Source of the DNA: Thalassospira profundimaris WP0211 | GTDB taxonomy: Bacteria > Pseudomonadota > Alphaproteobacteria > Rhodospirillales > Thalassospiraceae | DNA: 64,000 nucleotides | Reading direction: 5' to 3' | NCBI RefSeq assembly: GCF_000300275.1 | Contig: NZ_AMRN01000002.1 | Coordinates: 124,001 to 188,000 of the forward strand | Shown here: piece by piece, positions 17,610 to 26,569 of the stretch | Position numbering within the stretch: the stretch's first letter is position 1 | How the letters are laid out: the number at the start of each line of letters is the position of its first letter | Translations under genes and position numbers: made by a program | Notes under the pieces: generated by a model | The model's database searches: none | Told to the model about the DNA's origin: nothing | The model's input: the letters and a program-made list of their open reading frames with translations, nothing else

Positions 17610-17697
17610 AATTAACAGACAAGCAGCATTGTGTTGTTGAGTTTGAAGCACGGTTGGGTAGTATATCGAACCGATTGATCTAGTGGGGACTTGGTTA

Positions 17698-18222
17698 ATG
17701 AAGTTGGTTTTGGGGAAACTGCTTGCAGTTTGCGCACTGTTTGGTTTTTTGAACACCGCACAAGCACAGCAAATTCTTGGAAATGATAACGATTCTGGAC
17801 TGTTTGAATTTTCGACCGGTATGGTCGACATCACGCAGGACGAAGAAGCTGCCGAATTTCGTCTGAACTACCGTGCACAGCACGCGATGTTTGATGTCAC
17901 CCGCCCGATCGGTGGTGTGATGGTCACCTCCGAAGGTGCCGTTCACGGTTATGGCGGTCTGGCGGTTGACGTTCTGTGGGGGGATCATTTCGTTTCCAGC
18001 GTCTACACCTCGGTTGGTGCCTACCATCAGGGCAATGGTGAAGATCTTGGTCACTGGATCGAATTCCGTTCGGGTCTTGAGCTTGGCTTCCGCTTTGATA
18101 GCCACGAGCGCCTGAGCCTTGGTATCTCGCACATCTCGAACGCCAGCATTGGTGACGAGAACCCGGGTACAGAAATCCTGTCCCTAACCTATTCCTTCCC
18201 GATTGAGCGCCTCTTCGACTAA
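17698..18222 (+). CDS. Lipid A 3-O-deacylase, PagL-like
   Basis: This 174-residue outer-membrane beta-barrel is predicted to remove the 3-position acyl chain from lipid A. It has a signal peptide ending AQAQQ near residue 24 and alternating beta strands. The C-terminal motif LGISHISNASIGDENPGTE holds the His-Ser pair and the acidic residue of the PagL active site. Length matches PagL family members. A terminator follows at 18246. This would change the outer-membrane surface, but when it is expressed cannot be read from the sequence. Confidence 0.85.
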   Translation: MKLVLGKLLAVCALFGFLNTAQAQQILGNDNDSGLFEFSTGMVDITQDEEAAEFRLNYRAQHAMFDVTRPIGGVMVTSEGAVHGYGGLAVDVLWGDHFVSSVYTSVGAYHQGNGEDLGHWIEFRSGLELGFRFDSHERLSLGISHISNASIGDENPGTEILSLTYSFPIERLFD

Positions 18223-18245
18223 GGCGATCATCGATAAGGGCTTTA

Positions 18246-18285
18246 ATCAGCCGAGGGTGATCGCATCCTCGGCTGATTTATTTTT
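18246..18285 (+). terminator. Rho-independent terminator after pagL-like gene
   Basis: An 11-base stem (ATCAGCCGAGG pairing with CCTCGGCTGAT) is followed by TTATTTTTC. Confidence 0.85.
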
Positions 18286-18333
18286 CGGACAATGTTTTGG
18301 CCGCCAAGGCGGCAATATCTGTGCCCTCGCGGA

Positions 18334-18362
18334 TTGATCGCCATCAGATTTACTGCTAATGG
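18334..18362 (+). promoter_or_regulatory. Candidate promoter of tRNA-Arg
   Basis: TTGATC and TAATGG are separated by 17 bases, 20 bases before the tRNA. This fits a sigma-70 promoter. Confidence 0.5.
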
Positions 18363-18381
18363 AATGCTGCCTTTTGGCAGT

Positions 18382-18458
18382 GCGCCCGTAGCTCAGCAGG
18401 ATAGAGCACCAGATTCCTAATCTGGGGGCCACAGGTTCGAATCCTGTCGGGCGCACCA
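18382..18458 (+). tRNA. tRNA-Arg (anticodon CCU)
   Basis: This is a 77-base cloverleaf. The acceptor arm is GCGCCCG/CGGGCGC, the anticodon stem is CCAGA/TCTGG with CCT at 18416-18418, and the T arm is ACAGGTTCGAATCCTGT. An encoded CCA end is present at 18456-18458. It reads the AGG codon. Confidence 0.97.
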
Positions 18459-18463
18459 TTAAA

Positions 18464-18507
18464 CCAAAGGCCCGGAAGGATATCCCTCCGGGCCTTTGGC
18501 TTTTTTT
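18464..18507 (+). terminator. Rho-independent terminator after tRNA-Arg
   Basis: A 13-base stem (CCAAAGGCCCGGA pairing with TCCGGGCCTTTGG) is followed by CTTTTTTTG. Confidence 0.93.
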
Positions 18508-18672
18508 GAGTATCAAATAGGCTGCATATTCTTCAAAGAATGACATGATCCAAGATCGATGTAACATCGCTTTGTGGATGCAAGTTTGAGCCAGCCCATT
18601 TCGGGACGCGCTGGTAAGTCATCGGGCCATCCCAATTTGCTCTGACGGACGGCACTTTATTATCCCACAGTT

Positions 18673-19665
18673 TCAAAACGCCCAGTTGGCAGGGACCCAT
18701 GCGTAGGCTTCATCTGTCTTGAGCATGTGACCAAGTCCGGGAAACGGGAAGTGGAAGCCAAGCACCGGAATGCGGTCGGCGGCGGCCCTGTCGAAAATTC
18801 GACGACGGGAGTTGAGCGCTGTCTCCTTGTCACGGTCCGGGCCGGGAATCCAGGGTCTATCGACATTGATGACCGGGTGATAAGCAAGGTCGGCCGTCAG
18901 CAGGAGCTGTTCTTTGCCTGAGTGAACAAGGAAGGTCGCCATGCCCGGTGTGTGGCCAGCAGCGACAATCGTTGTCAGGCCGGGTAAGATCTCGTCACCG
19001 GCTTCGTAAAGCTCGATATCGCGTGAGACCGGTTCAAGGCTGCTTTTGATGTTTGCGGCGAAGCGCGTGCGGAAATCCTGCGGGACCGGCATATAGGAAA
19101 GGTCCGGATCGTTGGCGACGAAGAAATCCCAGTCCGCTTTTGGGACAAAGACCCTGGCATTGGGAAACGCCTTGCTACCATCTGCAGTACGAAGATTGCC
19201 GACATGATCTGGATGGGTGTGCGAGATGACGACCGCATCAATGTCAGCAGGCCCAAGTCCGATTGCAGCAAGGTTGTCAAAGATGCGACCACCGTTCGGT
19301 CCCATTGTTTTGCCAGCGCCTGCTTCGATCAGGATTCGTCTTCCACCGGTTTCGATCAGCAACGTGTTCATATTGAGCGTCATATGCTCGGTCGAGAGGA
19401 ATGCTTGGCGCAGGACTTCCTCTAACTCCACTTCGGGGGCGTTGCTCGCATAAATGCGGGGCGGCCCACCAATAATGCCATCGCTTAATACCGTTGCCGT
19501 GATCTCGCCGACACGGAAGTGGTAGTGCCCGGTATTGCCACTTGGTGAAGCTGCGGTTTGGGCATTTGCACCGCCGAAAAAGCCCAAGCTTGGGATGAAC
19601 ATGCTCGATGCGCCCGCGACGGCGGACAGCATGATGGCGCGTCTGTTTAGGGTTAGGGTACTCAT
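18673..19665 (-). CDS. Exported MBL-fold metallo-hydrolase
   Basis: This 330-residue metallo-beta-lactamase-fold hydrolase has an N-terminal NRRAIMLSAVAG that looks like a Tat export signal. The zinc site is clear: SHTHPDHVGN, then GHTPGMA, TADLAYH and a late GFHFPFPG histidine. The substrate cannot be told; lactones or aryl esters are typical of this branch. The ATG at 19665 with AAGGGAAG upstream is preferred over a start 78 bases further up. A LysR regulator gene is divergent, a common layout for a regulated hydrolase. Confidence 0.88.
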   Translation of the reverse strand: MSTLTLNRRAIMLSAVAGASSMFIPSLGFFGGANAQTAASPSGNTGHYHFRVGEITATVLSDGIIGGPPRIYASNAPEVELEEVLRQAFLSTEHMTLNMNTLLIETGGRRILIEAGAGKTMGPNGGRIFDNLAAIGLGPADIDAVVISHTHPDHVGNLRTADGSKAFPNARVFVPKADWDFFVANDPDLSYMPVPQDFRTRFAANIKSSLEPVSRDIELYEAGDEILPGLTTIVAAGHTPGMATFLVHSGKEQLLLTADLAYHPVINVDRPWIPGPDRDKETALNSRRRIFDRAAADRIPVLGFHFPFPGLGHMLKTDEAYAWVPANWAF

Positions 19666-19839
19666 CTGTCTTCCCTTGTTCGGTGGGCACTCCTTTGCTT
19701 CATTCAGTAGTGTGGGTCTGCAATGATTGGCAAAAGGAAGCAATTGGAGCGCAACGTTATCCGTCAGACGAGCATGACAGAGGAAAATTGATCTGATAAT
19801 ATGGATAAAATTAACCAGATTGATTAGATATACTTCGCA

Positions 19840-20769
19840 ATGAGTGCAATCCGTCTAGACAGCTTTGATGTGTTTGTCGCCATCGTTCGATGCGGTGGGT
19901 TCCGTGCGGCCGCACTCGAGCGCGGCGTATCTTCTTCGGCACTGAGCCAAACAATGAATGCTTTGGAAGAGGCGTTGGGAATTCGGTTGCTTAATCGGAC
20001 AACAAGAAGTGTCTCTCCGACCGAAGCAGGGCAGCGTCTTCTTGAACGATTGGCGCCGGCATTAAGCGATATCAGGCTTGCAATTGCCGAAGTCGACGAA
20101 TTGCGGGAAAGCCCGTCCGGGACGCTGCGGATCAATGCGCCTGCACCGGCTATTGATCATTTTCTGTGCCCGCTTGCTTTCGATTTCATGGATGCTTACC
20201 CGCAAGTGAAGATTGAGCTGATAAGTGATGCGGCTGTCATCGACATTGTCGAACAACGGTTTGATGCAGGTGTCAGGTTTGGGAAGCAGCTCGCTCAGGA
20301 CATGATCGCACTTCCGCTTGGTCCTGCGCTTCGTTATGTGATTGTTGCTTCGCCTGATTACCTTAAAAAGCACGGTCAGCCCCGGTCGCCAAATGACCTT
20401 ATAAATTATGACTGTATCAAACGCCGGTTTTCCAATGGCAGGCTTGTTAACTGGAAATTTGTCGAAGGGGATGAAGAGATAGAAATCTCACCCACGGGGC
20501 GCTTGACGGTCAGTACGGCGCATAACGAATTGCAGGCCGCCCTGGCAAGCAGGGGGCTGGCACATGTTTTCGAAGATTATGCCAGGCCGTATATACGGTC
20601 CGGTCGGCTGGTCGAAATACTCCCGGAATGGAGCCAGATCTTGCCGCATTGGTTCTTGTATTATCCGAACCGTCGTCTGCCAAGTGCGGCCATGCGTTCA
20701 TTTCTGGACTATATGAAAGGCTATGACTGGCAGAAAATAAACCGAGTTTGCGCGACCACTACACGGTAA
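19840..20769 (+). CDS. LysR family transcriptional regulator
   Basis: This 309-residue regulator has an N-terminal winged helix (LDSFDVFVAIVRCGGFRAAALERGVSSSALSQTMNALEEALG in shorter blocks) and a substrate-binding domain from about residue 90. The subgroup resembles regulators such as DmlR or CrgA-like proteins (LLNRTTRSVSPTEAG). It is divergent to the MBL hydrolase gene, which is its likely target, with 174 bases of shared upstream DNA. The inducer is unknown. Confidence 0.9.
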   Translation: MSAIRLDSFDVFVAIVRCGGFRAAALERGVSSSALSQTMNALEEALGIRLLNRTTRSVSPTEAGQRLLERLAPALSDIRLAIAEVDELRESPSGTLRINAPAPAIDHFLCPLAFDFMDAYPQVKIELISDAAVIDIVEQRFDAGVRFGKQLAQDMIALPLGPALRYVIVASPDYLKKHGQPRSPNDLINYDCIKRRFSNGRLVNWKFVEGDEEIEISPTGRLTVSTAHNELQAALASRGLAHVFEDYARPYIRSGRLVEILPEWSQILPHWFLYYPNRRLPSAAMRSFLDYMKGYDWQKINRVCATTTR

Positions 20770-20789
20770 ATTTACAGAACAGGTTTGGC

Positions 20790-21209
20790 TCAGACCGCAT
20801 CCGTTGGCGGGTTTTCTTTGAACCATTCAACGATCTTGGGCATATTTTCTTCAAAGGTGCCGGGCGCATAGATATTCAGCACACCCGCCTTTTCTGTGCT
20901 GCGATTTTCGAAATTGTGCTGAATACCGGCGGGGACGTATATGAAGCTGCCTTTTTCTGCTTCCTGCCAGTTCTTACCGATCAGAAAGCTCCTTGTGCCC
21001 TCAAGCACATAGAAAATCTCGTTCCCGTCATCATGAGAATGCGCGCCGATGCCTTTGGTGTTTGGCTCCATCCACCATTCAGAAATGGAATACTGATTGG
21101 CTGTTTCCTGACCATCGGCTTTAAAGACGGCTTTAATTCGACCCATGTCGTAGCTGCGGCCCTTGCCCTGTTTAAGGAAAATGGCCTGCTGAGTATCACG
21201 ATCTGACAT
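20790..21209 (-). CDS. Cupin domain protein
   Basis: This 139-residue single-cupin protein carries the two metal-binding motifs: GAHSHDDGNEIFYVLEGTR (two His, Glu) and FIYVPAGIQHNFEN (His). It probably binds a metal and could be an enzyme or a sensor. The neighbour downstream of LysR is convergent, and the divergent neighbour at 21420 is also a cupin-fold dioxygenase-like protein, so a shared aromatic or small-molecule pathway is possible. The substrate cannot be predicted. Confidence 0.8.
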   Translation of the reverse strand: MSDRDTQQAIFLKQGKGRSYDMGRIKAVFKADGQETANQYSISEWWMEPNTKGIGAHSHDDGNEIFYVLEGTRSFLIGKNWQEAEKGSFIYVPAGIQHNFENRSTEKAGVLNIYAPGTFEENMPKIVEWFKENPPTDAV

Positions 21210-21419
21210 TGTTTTCGGTCCCTGATGTGCGCAGTGTCTTTGAATAATTTTGGCGCCATCATAGGTTGATTTTGCGAATGCAGAAAGATGCTCAATGATT
21301 TTGCGTCTTCAATCCGCAATGCTTGAAAAACAACCGCTTCTTTCTCATATCAGTAGAAAGGGGGCTTGGTTGCGATCCACTCCGTTTGGCTCCCGATAAA
21401 ACCGATCTGGGAGGATCAC

Positions 21420-22556
21420 ATGACGAACTGGATCAGGCTTCCAAATAGCGAAGGTCAATGTGTTGCGCGCCCCGAAGGACAAGTTGACCAAAAAACATAT
21501 CAGCGCGAAGTCGGGCGTGCCGGTTTCACGGGGCCTTCCGCGCAAATCTATCATCGCCACCCGCCGGCCGGCTGGGCGACATTTGAAGGTCCGTTGCGAC
21601 CACGCGCGTTTTCCCTTGGCAAGCTCTCACCGGGCCCGGCCTGTCCATTGCAGGCCCGTCGGGTGCTTCATAACGATCATATGGAAGTTCGTTACTGGAA
21701 AACCGATAGCAAAATGCATGCGCTTGCCCGTAATGCGGATGGCGATACGCTGATCTTTGTTCACAATGGGTCCGGGGCGCTTTTTTGCGATTACGGTCAT
21801 CTGAGCTATCGCGACGGGGACTATATCCTTTTGCCGCGCGGCACTGCCTGGCGGATCGAGCCATCTGAACTTTCGGAATTCATGATGATCGAGGCAACGG
21901 CAGATGCCTTTAAGCTGCCGGATGCGTCATCGGATGGCGCGCGCGCGGTAGATCCGATGTTGTTCACCTTTCCCAGAATTGACGATGCCTTCATTGCCCA
22001 GCAAGACGACGCATTCTGGGAAATCCACATCAAGCGCCGCGGGCAGGTTTCGACCCTGACCTATCCGTTCAATCCGCTGGATGCGGTTGGTTGGGAAGGC
22101 GATCTTTGTGTGGTGAAGCTCAATTGGCGCGATCTTGCAAAACACCGGTCCAACGGTCAGAGAACGCCACCTGCAGCGTCGTGCACCTTTGTCACAGAGA
22201 CCTTTGCAATCAGTACATTCATTCCCAAGGTGGGAGAGGGTGAGTCCGGTATCATGCGCGTGCCGTTCTATCATTCGAACGAAGATGCAGATGAGTTCAT
22301 CTTTTATCACCGGGGCGAGTTCTTCAGTCGTGGCGAAATAAGGGCCGGAATGGCAACATTCCATCCAAGCGGTTTCCCGCACGGACCGCATCCAAGCGCC
22401 TATCAGACAAAGATGGTCAAGGCACCTGTGGAAACTGAAGAAGTGGCTATCATGATCGACAGTCGGGCATTCCTGACGGTTGACGAATCCATTCCGGATG
22501 GTGCGGAATGGAAGGCGTATGTGAAAACATGGGAAAAAGCGCAAGAGACACTATAA
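21420..22556 (+). CDS. Homogentisate 1,2-dioxygenase-like protein
   Basis: This 378-residue member of the homogentisate dioxygenase family is a double cupin enzyme that would open an aromatic ring with iron and oxygen. Iron-binding residues fit HSNEDADEFIFYHRG and TFHPSGFPHGPHPSAY. The N-terminal IYHRHPPAGWATFEGPLRPRA-like part is typical of the bacterial side branch, which is often not the classical enzyme of tyrosine breakdown. No fahA or maiA lies beside it, so a different substrate is possible. ATG 21420 follows GGGAGGATC. Confidence 0.8.
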   Translation: MTNWIRLPNSEGQCVARPEGQVDQKTYQREVGRAGFTGPSAQIYHRHPPAGWATFEGPLRPRAFSLGKLSPGPACPLQARRVLHNDHMEVRYWKTDSKMHALARNADGDTLIFVHNGSGALFCDYGHLSYRDGDYILLPRGTAWRIEPSELSEFMMIEATADAFKLPDASSDGARAVDPMLFTFPRIDDAFIAQQDDAFWEIHIKRRGQVSTLTYPFNPLDAVGWEGDLCVVKLNWRDLAKHRSNGQRTPPAASCTFVTETFAISTFIPKVGEGESGIMRVPFYHSNEDADEFIFYHRGEFFSRGEIRAGMATFHPSGFPHGPHPSAYQTKMVKAPVETEEVAIMIDSRAFLTVDESIPDGAEWKAYVKTWEKAQETL

Positions 22557-22606
22557 GGACTTGCTGACATTCGGTGAAAAATGGCAATTTGGCGCCGCCA
22601 GTTGAT

Positions 22607-22646
22607 GGTGGTAATTTCGGGGAAGGTTGTTAATGTAATTACCACC
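22607..22646. repeat. Inverted repeat upstream of unassigned operon
   Basis: Ten-base perfect arms (GGTGGTAATT and AATTACCACC) are separated by 20 bases. They lie 155 bases upstream of the 22801 gene. This may be an operator or an mRNA stem; there is no T run that would favour a terminator. Confidence 0.55.
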
Positions 22647-22800
22647 TTGTCGGGGTAGTCTGAGTTGTCCCGAGAGTTTCTGGCCAAAATGACAAAATGT
22701 TCATTACGTACTGCTTTCTTACGCCGGGAATCCTGCCCTTAAATGGGCGTCAGGGTGACCACCAGACATTAGCGCCGATACCGCTTAGCCAAAGCCAAGA

Positions 22801-23967
22801 ATGAATAAACAGAAGATTGTAAATTCCGTCAGCCACAAGTCTCCTGAACCGCATGAGGTGCCGGACGATCCTTTGTCGTGCTTGCCGCAAACATTCGCTT
22901 CGCGCGGTGTCAGGACTCCCTTTACGACCAAAACCCTGCGTTACGCGCGCGTTTCCATTGGCAAGGCCGGACGGAAAATGATCATGTTGCCCGGTCTGTC
23001 TGGCGGACTTGGGACCTATGAGTTGCCGCTCGATACATTGCGCGAAGTGTTCGATCTTTCGGTTCATGATCGCATGCTTTACGACCGCCTTATCGAGTTG
23101 GAGGATGTCCGTCCGCAGACGGTTCTGGAGTATAGTCGCGACGTTGGCAGCACCGGTGTTGGCGGGGTGGAACTGGCGCGCACCTGCACGCGGCGCAACT
23201 GGACCGAAAAAGCATCACGCGAACTTGGCCAGATGGCGGTTCTGCATCAGGCCTTGCGCCAACTTGGTGGTGATGCTGTCAAGGACATGAAGCGCGAGGA
23301 ATTGATGACCACCGATGGTCAAATTCGCGCTCGCCGGGCGCTGAACCGCTTTGCGTCCGAGCACAAGGTCGCCAATGACACCATCATTGATAGCCTCGGC
23401 GAATGGAGCAAGATGATTGCCCCGGTGGGTCTGGACCTTGAGGGATGTCAGGGGCAGCTTCGCGTTCTGGCCAACGGGCTCAAGAAGTTCGCCCAGGATA
23501 TCGAGGAATGGTCAAATTCCGAACAGTCCGACTTCCGCTTTATGGCCGGACGTATTGTCAGTGCGACCCGTTCGACAAGTAATCATGCCTTGAAGCGCAT
23601 CGCGGAAGTTGATAGCTGGAACAGTGAACTTGGCAAGGTTCTGACGGATTGGGAAACTGCCAAAAAGGCTATTGGTGAAACGATTGAGTATCTCTGGTGG
23701 CTGCTTGATGGTTGGCAGGAACTGATTGATGTCTGGGATAGGCGGTCTCTGACGGATCGCGCAAAACAGCGCGAAACTGTTGAGGAAGTCGCAAGTTTTG
23801 CACCGGTCTTGCCGCTTTCAGAGATTGAGCAGTCCGAACAGCAGTTCTGGGCTGATGTACGGGTTAATCAGATGCTTTGGGCTGGTGAATTGCGTAAGCT
23901 GGGCAGTGGTGAAATTGACGCCGATATGATGGATCGTCTCGAACGCTTCAGGAGACAGTCGGCATGA
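22801..23967 (+). CDS. Uncharacterised helical protein, first gene of two-gene operon
   Basis: This is a 388-residue cytoplasmic protein without signal peptide or membrane helix. I do not recognise a family. The N-terminal 60 residues are proline- and basic-rich; the rest is predicted mostly helical. Segments with heptad-like spacing include about 130-165, 185-215 and 225-300. A conspicuous patch reads EYLWWLLDGWQELIDVWD near residues 300-317. The stop overlaps the start of the next gene by four bases, so the two products are likely made together and may bind each other. GC content and codon use look native. Confidence 0.75.
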   Translation: MNKQKIVNSVSHKSPEPHEVPDDPLSCLPQTFASRGVRTPFTTKTLRYARVSIGKAGRKMIMLPGLSGGLGTYELPLDTLREVFDLSVHDRMLYDRLIELEDVRPQTVLEYSRDVGSTGVGGVELARTCTRRNWTEKASRELGQMAVLHQALRQLGGDAVKDMKREELMTTDGQIRARRALNRFASEHKVANDTIIDSLGEWSKMIAPVGLDLEGCQGQLRVLANGLKKFAQDIEEWSNSEQSDFRFMAGRIVSATRSTSNHALKRIAEVDSWNSELGKVLTDWETAKKAIGETIEYLWWLLDGWQELIDVWDRRSLTDRAKQRETVEEVASFAPVLPLSEIEQSEQQFWADVRVNQMLWAGELRKLGSGEIDADMMDRLERFRRQSA

Positions 23968-25415
23968 AGATTGAAGACGCCGGAAAGCTTGGCGTTTCGC
24001 AACTTGGTAAACTGTTCGAATCGCTCAGCAGTAATGAAATTGCCCGCTTCACGCGCGCGATCGAAAGTGATCGTGCCGATCCCAAATTGCCATTGCCCCA
24101 TGAAGCCATTCTTCAAATCCTGCGCCCGCGTCTGGCATCGCTCAAACCGGAACGCTATCCGACACCGATGCGTCAGTTCTGCGATCCGTTTGAAGATCTG
24201 CTGACCTCTGGCGAGCCCAATGAAAAAAGCATCCGCATCAGCCGGTCATCACTGATGCCAATCTGGAATGTCGTGGTGGAATCCGGCGGTCCTGAGTTTC
24301 AGCAGGCGATGCAGGACATCGACAAGGCTGCTGCGACCCGCGACACTGCAAAACTTGCCATCGCAGAGCGCAAGCTTTGGCAGATCGGGGCGCGTACGAT
24401 TGAGGATCAACTTGAAAATTCTCATACCGGCGTAAAGCAAGAACGTGCATTGGCAACCCGGCTTGGCTCGCGCATTCATCTTACGGCCTTTGCCGAAGTC
24501 GGCAAGATCTTGCGGGTCGGCGACGAAATTGCGCAATTGCGTGAACGCTTTCCGTCGGCGCCGATCAGGGTGCTCGATGCAAGCGACGTGAAATGGCTGC
24601 GTGACCTGTTCATGTCGATCTCAAAGGAGAAGCCCGGGCTTGAGCCGATGTTCCTGCTCGCCGTTCTGGCGCGCCTTTTGCGGCCGAGCGAGTTGTTCAA
24701 GCTTATTCGTGTGCTGTCGACCAAGTCTGATGACCGCACGATCGAGAAAACCAACCTGGCTGAAACCGGTGATCTGATCATTGACCTGTTGGCCGAGACG
24801 GTAACCGAGATTGAACAAGGTGTCGGTACCGGCAAGGACGAAGCCCACATCCTGTCATTGGCCCGCTGGTATGCTTCGGAATTTGTCCGTATCACGCGCG
24901 AGTTTAAAATCCGCAAGGATGGCCGTTGGGGTGAAAAGCTGCTTGAAACCCGTCGTCGGGTATCGCGCGCGCTTGCCGATACGATGTTTGGCGCAACGCC
25001 GGAACGCGTGATTGATGCCTTGCCAAAGCTTGAAGCGGCTCAAGGTCCGGGGTCGGGGCGTGGTGCACTTGCCCGTCCGATCTTCTCGCAGGAATTCGAT
25101 GACGAGAAAGTCCTGGCCGCTGAAAAATCGGCTGAGGCAATTGCCGAAACCGCCCGCATTTCCGATGTGCTCGCAGCCCAAAGTTCGGCCGCCAAAGCGG
25201 TGGTGGAGCTTAAGAAAAAGCTCAATCAGATCGGTCGTGCCGGTGTGGACAGCATGCGTCGACTGACACCCGAAGAAGTTCCGAACGCGCAGCGAAACCT
25301 GATGGCCACGGTGCGGCTACTTGAGATTGTCGATGGTCCGGAAGATGCCGATGTGCTGCGCCGCCGCGGGATGAATGCACTGCGTGCATTAACAGCCGAT
25401 CAAAAGGCAAGCTGA
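23964..25415 (+). CDS. Uncharacterised helical protein, second gene of two-gene operon
   Basis: This 483-residue cytoplasmic protein is coupled to the preceding gene by an ATGA overlap. I recognise no family. Nearly the entire length is predicted helical. Leucine-rich segments resembling packed helical repeats occur around residues 205-275 (FLLAVLARLLRPSELFKLI). A coiled-coil-like stretch near 380-430 is rich in Ala, Lys and Glu. A glycine-rich loop (GPGSGRG) near residue 357 divides two regions. No catalytic motif can be seen. A structural, adaptor or scaffold role would fit, but this is only inference. Confidence 0.75.
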   Translation: MKIEDAGKLGVSQLGKLFESLSSNEIARFTRAIESDRADPKLPLPHEAILQILRPRLASLKPERYPTPMRQFCDPFEDLLTSGEPNEKSIRISRSSLMPIWNVVVESGGPEFQQAMQDIDKAAATRDTAKLAIAERKLWQIGARTIEDQLENSHTGVKQERALATRLGSRIHLTAFAEVGKILRVGDEIAQLRERFPSAPIRVLDASDVKWLRDLFMSISKEKPGLEPMFLLAVLARLLRPSELFKLIRVLSTKSDDRTIEKTNLAETGDLIIDLLAETVTEIEQGVGTGKDEAHILSLARWYASEFVRITREFKIRKDGRWGEKLLETRRRVSRALADTMFGATPERVIDALPKLEAAQGPGSGRGALARPIFSQEFDDEKVLAAEKSAEAIAETARISDVLAAQSSAAKAVVELKKKLNQIGRAGVDSMRRLTPEEVPNAQRNLMATVRLLEIVDGPEDADVLRRRGMNALRALTADQKAS

Positions 25416-25430
25416 TCAAACCAGTTTGCC

Positions 25431-26348
25431 CTACGTGGCGATTCCACGCGCAAGTTTCTTTACCGTCTCAAGTTGATCAAGCCAGTTCATAAAGGCCCGG
25501 ATCTTGGGCAGGCGTGCGCGGCTTTTCGGGCAACAGGCATAATAGTGAAACGGACTGGCCTTGGGTTGGCCGAACGGGGCGATGATCCTGCCGGTTGCCA
25601 GTTCATCGGTGATTGCAAAGGTCGGCAATAGTGCCACGCCAAGTCCGGCAACGGCGGCCTGCATGGCCATGGTGAAATGCTCAAACTTCGGTCCGTTTTC
25701 ACCGTCAATATCACTAAGCCCACTTGCTGCAAGCCAATCGGCCCAACCGCGCGGCCGGGTTGCGATATGCAGCAACGGAAAGTTTCGCAAGTCCTCTGGC
25801 TGTGGCGTGCGTCCCAGATTGGTAACCAGTTGCGGGCTGCAAATCGGGACCATTTCCTCGCCATGCAAGATGTGGGCATCAAGTTCCGACCAGTTTCCTT
25901 CACCAAACAGAACCGCGATATCAATCTGTTCGCGATCAAAATCGGGCATGCCGATCCGCGAAATGAAATTGATCGCAATGTCGGGATATTTGGACCGGAA
26001 GTCAGGCAATAACGGAATAAGGCAGCGCGAACCGAATGTCGGCGGCGCGGCAACCGTCAAAACCCCGCTTTCCGATCCGCCCGACAAAAGGGTCAAGGTC
26101 GCACTTTCAAGCTGATCAAGCGCCGGGCGAATGGATTGCAAATAGCTTTCGCCTTCGGGGGTCAGCGACAGACGTTGCTTTTCCCGGGCAAACAGCTTGC
26201 AGCCAAGCCAGTTTTCAAGCCCCTGAATTTGTCGGCTGACCGCACTTTGGGTCAGATACAATTCTTCAGCCGCGCGTGATGCGCTGCCAAAACGGGCCGT
26301 TTGTTCAAAGCAACTCAATGCCTTGAGGCTGGGAATGCGGCGGCTCAT
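25431..26348 (-). CDS. LysR family regulator (GcvA/GcdR-like)
   Basis: This 305-residue LysR regulator starts MSRRIPSLKALSCFEQTARFG and has the GcvA-type helix SRAAEELYLTQSAVSRQIQ. A substrate-binding domain begins at about residue 92. It is divergent to glutaryl-CoA dehydrogenase with 221 bases between. In the same arrangement, GcdR of Pseudomonas activates the glutarate genes. The perfect palindrome GTTTCATATGAAAC at 26381-26394 is a plausible operator for this protein. Confidence 0.9.
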   Translation of the reverse strand: MSRRIPSLKALSCFEQTARFGSASRAAEELYLTQSAVSRQIQGLENWLGCKLFAREKQRLSLTPEGESYLQSIRPALDQLESATLTLLSGGSESGVLTVAAPPTFGSRCLIPLLPDFRSKYPDIAINFISRIGMPDFDREQIDIAVLFGEGNWSELDAHILHGEEMVPICSPQLVTNLGRTPQPEDLRNFPLLHIATRPRGWADWLAASGLSDIDGENGPKFEHFTMAMQAAVAGLGVALLPTFAITDELATGRIIAPFGQPKASPFHYYACCPKSRARLPKIRAFMNWLDQLETVKKLARGIAT

Positions 26349-26380
26349 CTGTCAACTATCCCGCTATTTGTTCTTGTTTT

Positions 26381-26394
26381 GTTTCATATGAAAC
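26381..26394. promoter_or_regulatory. Palindromic candidate LysR operator
   Basis: GTTTCATATGAAAC is a perfect 14-base palindrome with a T-N11-A core, located 32 bases upstream of the LysR start and 176 bases from gcdH. A second inverted pair, GATTATG/CATAATC, lies at 26401-26423. Confidence 0.5.
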
Positions 26395-26569
26395 GTTTTA
26401 GATTATGAGTTTTTCGCATAATCTATGTCGCTTTTATCATTTGCAACTTGCGCTGCCAATTCCTAGCTTTAACCCATAAGCAACTAAGCTTTTCAGGGGT
26501 AGCGTCATCTCGCCCTTCTATGGCGCTGCCCCTGCTTTCTGTAGAAAAACTCATAAAAGGACCAGGCGA

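Noticed and set aside
18247-18567. A frame antisense to tRNA-Arg with a familiar-looking peptide
   Set aside because: Peptides from antisense tRNA sequence are a known source of false protein entries.
21342-21358. Short match to the inner arm of the repeat (CATATCAGT context)
   Set aside because: Only about a dozen bases match, with a gap and no paired arm, so chance is likely.
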